Positions 6,179-13,226 of a stretch of 16,804 bases of DNA are shown here, piece by piece. The DNA comes from an uncultured Eubacteriales bacterium (GTDB lineage: Bacteria > Bacillota > Clostridia > Christensenellales > UBA1242). Location of the stretch: NCBI GenBank assembly GCA_949067325.1, contig CARTDZ010000006.1, positions 5,236-22,039 on the forward strand, given 5' to 3'. The notes under the pieces are model-generated. The model made no database searches. It saw only the letters and a list, made by a program, of their open reading frames with translations, and was not told where the DNA came from. Position numbers and translations under genes: made by a program. Within the stretch, counting starts at the first letter, position 1, and each line of letters opens with the position of its first letter.

Positions 6179-7192
6179 TTAGCCAGCAATCTTCTTTGCA
6201 ATTGTGTTGTCAACAAGCTTGCTAAAGTCAGGCGTTTTGTTCATAGGCTTATAATTATTGATGATTTTTACAAGCATATCAAAACTTTCTTCTTCCATCA
6301 CAGGGTTAGAACACCAAGCGTTGATGTCTCTATATTGCTCAACAGCGATCTGCAAATCTGCAACACTCATGCCAACAAAAGACTTTTCAAGAGCTTTTGC
6401 AACATCATAAGAGTCTTGGGTCTTGATGTAGTTATAACCCTTTTGTACGGCTCTTAAAAAAGCTTCAGCTTTGTCAGATTTGTTCTTTAAGAAAGAACTG
6501 CTTGTTGCAAAGCAAGTGTATGGGATAGACTTAGATCCAGATGCTTCACCAACAGATGAAACAATGTGACCTTTGCCTTCTTTTTCCATATTTGTTGCAG
6601 TAGGCTCAAAAAGTGTACAGAAGTCAGCTTTTTTTGTTTCATAAACACTGCTTATCATAGCAAAGTCACAGTAGATCACTTCAACTTCGCCAGCTTCTTT
6701 GTTTGTACCAATTGTCAGCCCAGCATCTTTGATGACATAAAGCATCGTCATGGCAGGAAGGCCACCTTCACGGCCAACAACAATTGACTTGCCTCGAAGC
6801 ATATCAACAGAAAATTTGCCTTCAATAGCATTTCTTGCCATAATGAATGAGCCATCTCTCTGTGTCAACTGACCAAACACAACAGGGTGGTCTTTGACTT
6901 CTTCAGAATAGATAACTGTTTCAGGGCCAACCAAAACAACATCGGCACTGCCACTTAAAAGAGCAGTCATAGAAGTATTTGATCCAGAAGCACTTTCAAG
7001 TTCAAGGTTGATGCCTTCCTCAGTGAAAAAGCCCATGTTTTGAGCAACGTAAAGTGGTGCGTAGAAGATAGAGTGAGTTACCTCATTCAGCCTAATCTTG
7101 TTATCATCTCCGCCGCAGGCAGCAAAAAGAACAGCACTAAAGCCAAGCATCAAGCAAACGACAAAGATGGAAAGTTTTTTTAAAGTTCGCAT
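6179..7192 (-). CDS. ABC transporter substrate-binding lipoprotein (NMT1/SsuA-like)
   Basis: This encodes 337 residues. It has a lipoprotein signal peptide with hydrophobic core and lipobox-like LFAAC (Cys26), followed by GGDD. After that comes the typical start of the NMT1/SsuA/ThiY binding-protein fold: VTHSIFYAPLYVAQNMGFF, EEGINLELESASGSN, ALLSGSADVVLVGPE, and later GREGGLPAMTMLYV. Proteins of this family deliver small organic molecules such as thiamine precursors, sulfonates or other nitrogen- or sulfur-containing compounds; the substrate cannot be chosen here. GGAGG lies a few bases before the ATG. No permease or ATPase gene is next to it: valS diverges upstream and a terminator lies downstream. 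It must therefore work with a transporter encoded elsewhere or act alone. No TPP-type or other riboswitch was recognised upstream. Confidence 0.88.
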   Translation of the reverse strand: MRTLKKLSIFVVCLMLGFSAVLFAACGGDDNKIRLNEVTHSIFYAPLYVAQNMGFFTEEGINLELESASGSNTSMTALLSGSADVVLVGPETVIYSEEVKDHPVVFGQLTQRDGSFIMARNAIEGKFSVDMLRGKSIVVGREGGLPAMTMLYVIKDAGLTIGTNKEAGEVEVIYCDFAMISSVYETKKADFCTLFEPTATNMEKEGKGHIVSSVGEASGSKSIPYTCFATSSSFLKNKSDKAEAFLRAVQKGYNYIKTQDSYDVAKALEKSFVGMSVADLQIAVEQYRDINAWCSNPVMEEESFDMLVKIINNYKPMNKTPDFSKLVDNTIAKKIAG

Positions 7193-7249
7193 TTTTCCTC
7201 CTTACAAAAACAATTTTATGTATGAGTGGCTCGTTTGGTGCTTTTTTGC

Positions 7250-7278
7250 TTGCTTTTTTCAATATGTTCTGATAAAAT
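7250..7278 (+). promoter_or_regulatory. Candidate extended -10 promoter of valS
   Basis: TTGCTT (7250-7255), 17 bases and TAAAAT (7273-7278) with a TGA extension make a plausible extended -10 promoter. Transcription would begin about 7285, directly before AAGGAGA (7286-7292). That leaves no room for a T-box leader, the usual control of valS in many Bacillota. Confidence 0.4.
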
Positions 7279-7307
7279 ATCATACAAGGAGAATAGTAAA
7301 AACAAAA

Positions 7308-9896
7308 ATGGAAAAAACATACAACCCACATGATTTTGAACAAAATATATATCAAACATGGCTAGAAAAAAAATATTTTCATGCCAAAATAGACAAAACC
7401 AAAACCCCATTTTCAATCATAATGCCACCACCAAACGTGACAAGCAATCTGCATATGGGTCACGCTTTTCAACAAACAATTCAAGACATAATCATAAGAC
7501 GCAAACGTATGCAAGGCTACAATGCAATGTGGCTGCCAGGCACAGACCATGCGGCTATTTCCACTGAAAGCATGATTGTCAAAAAACTCGCAAAGGAAGG
7601 CCTAAGCAAAGAAAAACTCGGTCGTGAAGCCTTTTCAAAAGAAGTTGAAAATTGGTATAAACAATACAAAGGCACAATTATCGATCAGTTCAAAAGCATG
7701 GGCTTTTCTTGCGACTGGGATAGACTTGCCTTCACTATGGACGAACAAAATTGCAAAGCTGTTCGCCACGTATTTGTTCATCTCTACAAAAAAGGCTGGA
7801 TTTACAAAGCCAATCGTATAGTAAACTGGTGTCCACACTGCAAAAGCTCAATCTCAGACGCTGAGGTGGAATTTAAAGAAGTTCCTTCCTTCTTCTGGCA
7901 TCTTCGCTATCAAATCGAAGGCACAGGTGACTATCTCACTCTCGCAACAACTCGCCCTGAAACAATGCTAGGCGACACGGCTGTCGCAGTCAATCCAAAA
8001 GACAAACGCTATACAAAACTAGTTGGCAAAAATGTAATTCTTCCACTTCTCAACAAAAAAATTCCAATCATCGCAGACGACTATGTAGAACAAGACTTTG
8101 GAACAGGCGTGGTAAAAATCACTCCAGCTCATGATCCAAACGACTTCAAGGTGGGCCAGCGTCACAATCTCGAAGTGATCAATCTTATGAATGCTGACGG
8201 CACTATGAACAACAACTGCGGCAAATACGCAGGCCTTACTCGCGAGGAGGCAAGACGCCAAATCGTAGAAGACCTTGAAAAAGCAGGCGCACTTGTCAAA
8301 ATAGAACCTTACACGCACAACGTCGGACACTGCGAACGCTGCAAAACAATCATCGAGCCACTCGTGTCAAATCAGTGGTGGGTGAGGGTGAAAGAACTTC
8401 GCGAGCCAGCAATCAAAGTTGTCGAAGAAGACAAGGTCCACTTTGTCGACGAACAATACAAAAAAAGCTACCTCCACTGGATGAGAAATCTCGAAGACTG
8501 GTGCATCTCTCGCCAGCTTTGGACAGGCCATCAAATTCCAGTATTCAATTGCCAAGATTGCGGTCATACAATAGTAGAACTTGAAGATCCAACAGTTTGC
8601 CCAAATTGTGGCAGCAAAAATCTAATCCAAGAAATTGACACTCTCGACACTTGGTTTTCTTCAGCGCTCTGGCCACTTTCAACTCTCGGCTTTCCAGACA
8701 AAAAAGAAGACCTCGCATATTTCTATCCAACAAATGTGCTAGTCACAGCACGCGAAATTATCAATCTCTGGGTTGCCCGCATGATCTTCAGTGGCCTCGA
8801 ATATTATGGCGATATTCCATTTCGCGACATAGTCATAAACGGCATCGTCAAAGACGCCAACGGCAAAAAAATGAGCAAAACCCTCGGCAATGGCACTGAC
8901 CCACGCGACGTAATAAAAAATTATGGCGTTGACACACTTCGCTTCTCACTCTTTGACGGAATTTCAATCGGCTCGGACTCTCGCTTCTCTGAAAAGAAAG
9001 TTGAGCTTAGCCGCAACTTCCTCGGCAAGGTGTGGAACGCAAGCCGCTATGTCCTTATGCAACTCGAAGGCAAACAAGTCAAAACAATCGACAAGGTCAA
9101 ACTTAACCTTGCAGACAAATGGCTTATAACAGAACTTAACAAACTCATCGAAAGCGTAGACAAAAAATTTGAAAAATATGATATCGGCATGGCTGAGTCA
9201 GAACTTTCAGACTTCTTCTGGACAAAATTCTGCGACTGGTATATCGAACTATCAAAAACCGATATGCAAGGAGAGAACAGCGAAGCCACTGTTGCAACTC
9301 TCAACTATGCACTCACAACACTTCTCAAACTTCTTCACCCATTTATTCCATTCATCACTGAAAAAATATATCAAGAACTGCCAATGCACGACGAAAGCAT
9401 TGTCATTTCATCATGGCCAAAACCAACAAAATCATTTGATGAAGAAAGTGAAGATATGCAAGAAGTCATCTCTCTTATCAAGGCAATCAGAAACACAAGG
9501 GCGGAAAAAAATATTCCAGACAACAAAAAGATCAAAGCTTCAATCTTCTGCTTCAACAAAAAATCTCTCTTCTCTTCTTGCAATGAACAAATAAAAAAAC
9601 TCGCACTTTTAAGTGAACTTGAATTTGTTGAACAAGAAACACTTCTTCCTCAAAACTCAGTTATTCTCACTCAAAACAACTGCAAACTCGCACTTCCAAT
9701 TGACACCAGCGAAGAAAGGGCAAGAATAGAAAAAGAAATCGAAAAAGTCAAGTTTGAAATCGCTCGTTCTCAAAAAATGCTGGGCAACGCTGGCTTTGTA
9801 GCAAAGGCACCACAAACTTTGATAGAAGCTGAAAAAACAAAACTTCAAAAAAATATTTCGCTTTTGGAAAACCTCGAAAAAAGTTTACAAGCTTAA
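7308..9896 (+). CDS. valS: Valyl-tRNA synthetase
   Basis: This cytoplasmic class I enzyme joins valine to tRNA-Val. The 862-residue chain has the full set of family features. The HIGH motif appears as HMGH (49-52), and GTDHAA follows. The editing (CP1) domain includes TTRPETMLGDTAV and DYVEQDFGTGVVKITPAHDPND. Cysteine pairs of a zinc-ribbon type occur in CQDCG and CPNCG. DTWFSSALWP follows, and the KMSKS loop appears as KMSKT (521-525). A C-terminal charged coiled coil (about 800-862) is the tRNA-contacting arm. The length is normal for bacteria. The start at 7308 fits the family; the frame is open upstream with no homology. AAGGAGA lies 15 bases before this ATG, a longer gap than usual. A tandem repeat begins within the last codons, and the DUF2238-like gene follows in the same direction. 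Confidence 0.97.
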   Translation: MEKTYNPHDFEQNIYQTWLEKKYFHAKIDKTKTPFSIIMPPPNVTSNLHMGHAFQQTIQDIIIRRKRMQGYNAMWLPGTDHAAISTESMIVKKLAKEGLSKEKLGREAFSKEVENWYKQYKGTIIDQFKSMGFSCDWDRLAFTMDEQNCKAVRHVFVHLYKKGWIYKANRIVNWCPHCKSSISDAEVEFKEVPSFFWHLRYQIEGTGDYLTLATTRPETMLGDTAVAVNPKDKRYTKLVGKNVILPLLNKKIPIIADDYVEQDFGTGVVKITPAHDPNDFKVGQRHNLEVINLMNADGTMNNNCGKYAGLTREEARRQIVEDLEKAGALVKIEPYTHNVGHCERCKTIIEPLVSNQWWVRVKELREPAIKVVEEDKVHFVDEQYKKSYLHWMRNLEDWCISRQLWTGHQIPVFNCQDCGHTIVELEDPTVCPNCGSKNLIQEIDTLDTWFSSALWPLSTLGFPDKKEDLAYFYPTNVLVTAREIINLWVARMIFSGLEYYGDIPFRDIVINGIVKDANGKKMSKTLGNGTDPRDVIKNYGVDTLRFSLFDGISIGSDSRFSEKKVELSRNFLGKVWNASRYVLMQLEGKQVKTIDKVKLNLADKWLITELNKLIESVDKKFEKYDIGMAESELSDFFWTKFCDWYIELSKTDMQGENSEATVATLNYALTTLLKLLHPFIPFITEKIYQELPMHDESIVISSWPKPTKSFDEESEDMQEVISLIKAIRNTRAEKNIPDNKKIKASIFCFNKKSLFSSCNEQIKKLALLSELEFVEQETLLPQNSVILTQNNCKLALPIDTSEERARIEKEIEKVKFEIARSQKMLGNAGFVAKAPQTLIEAEKTKLQKNISLLENLEKSLQA

Positions 9897-9986
9897 AATA
9901 AAGTTTAAAAGCTTAAAATAAAGTTTAAAAGCTTAAAATAAAGATTAAAAGTTTAAAATAAAGATTAAAAGTTTAAAAGCTTAAAA
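9882..9986. repeat. 20-bp tandem repeat spanning the valS stop codon
   Basis: Five copies of a 20-base unit plus a partial one run from inside valS into the spacer. Copy 1, AGTTTACAAGCTTAAAATAA (9882-9901), encodes the last residues Ser-Leu-Gln-Ala and the stop. Copies 2 and 3 (9902-9941) differ from it by one base and are identical to each other. Copies 4 (9942-9961) and 5 (from 9962) share two further changes. The repeat looks recent and grew from the gene end outward. Confidence 0.9.
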
Positions 9987-10019
9987 TTTGGTCAAAAACA
10001 CAAAAAATTAAGGTTTTTT

Positions 10020-10994
10020 ATGAAAAAATTTGAAAAATTTAAAAATCTCTCAAAAGGCAATAGGGTTTTAAGAATTATAAACCTCACAATAGGTGTGGCA
10101 ATGCTTGCCACTTGTATTGTGGCGCTTATACTCAATCTCAAACCAGATAGACATCGCGAAATTCCAACAATAGGGCTCATAATCGCTACTATTGCGCCTT
10201 ATCTTCTAGAACTTATTTTAAGACGCCGCCTTTCAAACACGCTGCTATTTGCTTATCAAATTTATATGATTGTCGCAGGCATTGTTGGTGCAGTTTTTGA
10301 TCTCTACTATGAAGTGTTTTGGTATGATTTGTTTGTCCATACAATTATGGGCTATATCGCGGCAATGCTCGGTATATTCGTTATCTCAAAATGCACAACA
10401 TACAAAAAACTCAATGTTTTATCAGTCATTCTCTTTTGCTTTACATTTTCTCTGGCAGTTGAACTTGTATGGGAGCTGCTTGAATGGTTCTCTGACATCT
10501 TCCTAGGCCAAACAGCTCAAGGCGGAGCATACCCTGGAGACATTCCTCTCGTGACTGACACCATGCAAGATATTCTCTGCAACTTCTCAGGAACAATCCT
10601 CTTTATAACCCATTTCGTCATAGGAAAATTTGCCAAAGTTTCACTTGGTATAAAAAGCATCGAAAACCAACTTGCAGGCGGAGACTGCTTAAAAACTTTT
10701 GCAAAAAAACAATTGCCTCAAATAGATCAAAACAGTCATTTGCAAACTGAAATAATTGAAGACGGAAAAAACGAAAAACAAAAAGAAGGCGAAATTGAAA
10801 TAACCCTAGCTGACCAAAAAAGTGAAACAATTAATCTCAAGAAAACTGACCAAAAAAGCGGAATAGAAACAATTGATTTCAAAAACAGTGACAAAAACGC
10901 TGATAAAAAATCCAACAAAAAATCTGACACAAAAGATAACAAAAAATCTGACACAAAAGATAACAAAAGACCTGACAAAAAAGAAGTGAACTAA
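10020..10994 (+). CDS. DUF2238-like membrane protein with charged repeat tail
   Basis: This encodes 324 residues. The first 205 or so hold about six membrane helices (near 18-39, 49-67, 75-94, 105-123, 130-152 and 185-203). Polar residues within or beside the helices match the pattern of the DUF2238 family of inner-membrane proteins of unknown function: Asp103 and His107 (WYDLFVH), Glu148, Glu152 and Glu155 (VELVWELLEW), and DTMQD (180-184). The conserved His and acidic residues could bind a metal or protons, but that is an inference. The last 115 residues are a hydrophilic Lys/Asp/Ser-rich tail with near-repeats DQKS, DKNADKKS and NKKSDTKD, probably disordered and cytoplasmic; it is longer than the membrane domain needs. 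A weak AAGG site precedes ATG at 10020. It may be co-transcribed with valS, 123 bases upstream. Confidence 0.7.
   Translation: MKKFEKFKNLSKGNRVLRIINLTIGVAMLATCIVALILNLKPDRHREIPTIGLIIATIAPYLLELILRRRLSNTLLFAYQIYMIVAGIVGAVFDLYYEVFWYDLFVHTIMGYIAAMLGIFVISKCTTYKKLNVLSVILFCFTFSLAVELVWELLEWFSDIFLGQTAQGGAYPGDIPLVTDTMQDILCNFSGTILFITHFVIGKFAKVSLGIKSIENQLAGGDCLKTFAKKQLPQIDQNSHLQTEIIEDGKNEKQKEGEIEITLADQKSETINLKKTDQKSGIETIDFKNSDKNADKKSNKKSDTKDNKKSDTKDNKRPDKKEVN
10914..10976 (+). repeat. In-frame 24-bp tandem repeat coding NKKSDTKD
   Basis: Two identical 24-base units (10914-10937 and 10938-10961) and a partial, changed third one code for NKKSDTKD, NKKSDTKD and NKRPD at the end of the DUF2238-like protein. 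Since 24 is a multiple of three, copy-number changes would keep the frame and alter only tail length. Confidence 0.85.
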
Positions 10995-11009
10995 TATCAC
11001 TTCTTTTTT
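10977..11009. terminator. Bidirectional terminator overlapping a stop codon
   Basis: AAAAAAGAAGTGA (10977-10989) pairs perfectly with TCACTTCTTTTTT (10997-11009), leaving a 7-base loop that contains the TAA stop (10992-10994) of the DUF2238-like gene. The A and T runs serve both strands. The converging gene from the right (stop at 11036) can use it too. Confidence 0.85.
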
Positions 11010-11035
11010 GTTTAAAAAAATTTCAAATCTTTACA

Positions 11036-13090
11036 TTATTCATGCCTCAAGCTTTCTACAGGGTCGAGTTTGGCAGCTTTAGAAGCAGGGTAAAGTCCTG
11101 CAAGCACGCTTATTAACACACTGACGCCAAGAGCAATGAAGTAATAATACCACACAAAAGCAATCGGTGCAAAGCCTAAAATGGCATTTAATATAAGTGT
11201 CAAAATTCCGCCAACGATAAGCGATAAAATTATACCAACAATGCCGCTTAAAAGTCCAATCAAAAAGCTTTCAGTTGAAAAAATTCTTCGAATATCCTTC
11301 TTTCTCGCACCAATAGACTTAAGAGTTCCAATCTCGCGAGTTCTTTCAGAAACAGACATATAAAGCACAGTCAAAATCATAATAGCAGCCACAGTCAACG
11401 AAATCACTGAAATAATTATCATGGCAGTCGAGAAGGTAGACATCATTTCATTAAACATATTTGCCATATTCTCTTCCAGCGCACCAGAAAGTTCGTGTCT
11501 TGTGTTCAAATAATTGTTGATAAGCTTTGTCGTATCAAGTCCATCAGTCTTAATAAATATTGAAGTAGGATCAAGCCTTTTTGTGCCAAGACTATTAAAA
11601 TCAACAAGCTCATTTAAATAATCATAATCAACATACATGATAAGCATATCAGCAAACATATTTACGTCTACAATAGCAGAAATTGTCACAGTCTCATCAA
11701 TATTTACACCATTATAATTGAAAGTAATCTTTACTTCTTCGCCAAGTGCCTCTTCATTTTTTGTATAACCAAGAAGTTTAACTATTGCACTTGAAAGCAT
11801 AATTTGGTTTTTGCCGCTCAAAGTTCCGCAAAGGAGGTTGTCATCAGAGTAATATGTTGGAGTAGTATAAACATAGAAAATGCTGCCTTGTTTGTCAACC
11901 TTTTCATCATTTTCAGTGACTTTGTACGTGAGTGTTGCCTGTTGTGACATACCTGTCATTATAGAAAAACCAAAAGATAAGTTTTCACTTGCAACTCGAT
12001 AACTATTGTCAGTTCCTTCAAGAAAGGTGTTGATGTCATCGCGTATGCTTAAAATCTCATCATCGTCAAATGGGGTAGGTGAAAAGTAAGATGCAAAAGG
12101 ATTTGAAGGGTCAAGAGGCTTGCCGTCTTTGTCCTTTCCACTATGAGTGATTGTCACAATGTCAGGGCTAGCGTAAGAGTTTGCCACTCCGCTTATGTAT
12201 CCAGTAAGACCAGATCCAAGAGATAACATCATAATAAGTGCGATCAGCGAAATCGAAACACCAAATGCCATCAAAAAGTTTTTGGTCTTGCTCGCCCACA
12301 TATTGTGGAAGGAAAGTCTTATCGCTTGCCACAACGACAAATTGCCATTTTTCTTTTTGGTAGGGGGTTGACTAGCAAAACTAGTGTTTTCATTTTTCTT
12401 ATAAGAAGCAAGCTTTTCGTCGCGTATAACTTTGCCGTCAGAAATTTCAACAATGCGTGAAGAAACCGAAGCGATTTTTTCAGAGTGGGTGACCATGATG
12501 ACCAACTTGCCACCATCAGCAATCTCCTTCAAAATGTCAAGGATTTGGAATGAAGTCTCACTGTCAAGTGCTCCAGTAGGCTCGTCAGCCAAAATAATCT
12601 CAGGGTCATTTATCAAAGCTCTGGCAATGGCAACTCGTTGCTTCTGACCGCCACTGAGCTGATTTGGCTTCTTTTTCAAATGCTTTTCAAGTCCAAGCCT
12701 TGAAAGCACTTCAGTCGCCTTTTTCACCTTTTCCTCGCCACTTACATTTGACAAGGTGAGTGCAATGGTCACATTGTCAAGTATAGAAAGCTGTGGTATA
12801 AGATTGAATGATTGAAAAACAAAACCCACTTTATTTTTGCGATAACTGTCAAAACCTTTGTCCTTCAACTTTTTCAAATTTTCGCCGCAAGCAACAATTT
12901 CGCCTTCAAAATCAGAATCCAGCCCGCCAATGATATTCATCAGCGTACTCTTTCCGCTCCCGCTCTCGCCAATAATAGAGACCAGTTCGCCTTTTTCAAA
13001 CTCAAGATTGACGTCAGAAAGTGCCTTAAACGTCGTTTTGTTGCCAAGTTTATAAAATTTTGACACGCCTCTTATCAAAAGTTCAGCCAT
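11036..13090 (-). CDS. MacB-like ABC transporter, ATPase-permease fusion
   Basis: This encodes 684 residues. The N-terminal ATPase domain (about 1-225) has Walker A GESGSGKS (41-48), a Q-loop in VFQSFNL, signature LSGGQ (145-149), Walker B ILADEPTGALD (166-176) and the H-loop in MVTHSE. These are marks of the LolD/MacB class. A linker leads to a first membrane helix (about 268-290), a large external domain (about 300-550), and three further helices with SERTREIGTLKSIGA and the closing DPVESLRHE, typical of FtsX/MacB permeases. Family members do not carry substrates through a channel in the usual way; they use ATP to drive movements of the external domain, for export or resistance to peptides and toxins, as homodimers. 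Here the substrate is unknown. AGGAGGG precedes ATG by a few bases. It follows the exporter pair on the same strand, 134 bases downstream, and probably has its own promoter. Confidence 0.9.
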   Translation of the reverse strand: MAELLIRGVSKFYKLGNKTTFKALSDVNLEFEKGELVSIIGESGSGKSTLMNIIGGLDSDFEGEIVACGENLKKLKDKGFDSYRKNKVGFVFQSFNLIPQLSILDNVTIALTLSNVSGEEKVKKATEVLSRLGLEKHLKKKPNQLSGGQKQRVAIARALINDPEIILADEPTGALDSETSFQILDILKEIADGGKLVIMVTHSEKIASVSSRIVEISDGKVIRDEKLASYKKNENTSFASQPPTKKKNGNLSLWQAIRLSFHNMWASKTKNFLMAFGVSISLIALIMMLSLGSGLTGYISGVANSYASPDIVTITHSGKDKDGKPLDPSNPFASYFSPTPFDDDEILSIRDDINTFLEGTDNSYRVASENLSFGFSIMTGMSQQATLTYKVTENDEKVDKQGSIFYVYTTPTYYSDDNLLCGTLSGKNQIMLSSAIVKLLGYTKNEEALGEEVKITFNYNGVNIDETVTISAIVDVNMFADMLIMYVDYDYLNELVDFNSLGTKRLDPTSIFIKTDGLDTTKLINNYLNTRHELSGALEENMANMFNEMMSTFSTAMIIISVISLTVAAIMILTVLYMSVSERTREIGTLKSIGARKKDIRRIFSTESFLIGLLSGIVGIILSLIVGGILTLILNAILGFAPIAFVWYYYFIALGVSVLISVLAGLYPASKAAKLDPVESLRHE

Positions 13091-13132
13091 TTCACCCTCC
13101 TTTGTAAATTGTAAATTTATTTATTCTAGCAA

Positions 13133-13153
13133 TATTATTACAATTTAATAATA
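13133..13153. promoter_or_regulatory. 8-bp inverted repeat upstream of the MacB-like gene
   Basis: TATTATTA and TAATAATA flank the 5-base spacer CAATT. The site lies about 45-60 bases before the ATG at 13090, where a promoter for that gene would be. Next to it is a short direct repeat (TGTAAAT twice, 13103-13117). It could be an operator, but the sequence is AT-only apart from the spacer and may be chance. Confidence 0.3.
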
Positions 13154-13207
13154 GCACATTCTAAACCATAAGTCTTGCTTTTTTTAAAAATAATTGCAAA
13201 TTCACAC

Positions 13208-13226
13208 AAAAATCAAGGATTTTTTT
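13208..13226 (-). terminator. Weak hairpin after the exporter pair
   Basis: AAAAATC and GATTTTT pair across a 3-base loop directly after the stop of the second exporter gene. With almost no GC pairs it would be a poor terminator, so read-through into the MacB-like gene is possible. Confidence 0.25.

Noticed and set aside
7098..7307. TTG start that would lengthen valyl-tRNA synthetase by 70 residues
   Set aside because: It overlaps the divergent lipoprotein gene and its signals, and the extra residues are unlike the family; ATG at 7308 fits.
8019..8330. 103-codon open frame on the minus strand inside valS, and other frames inside the large genes
   Set aside because: They mirror the coding of strongly conserved genes, and lack ribosome binding sites and domain signs.
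9882..9986. Possible CRISPR array
   Set aside because: The 20-base units touch each other without unique spacers and overlap a stop codon; no cas gene is present. This is a simple tandem repeat.
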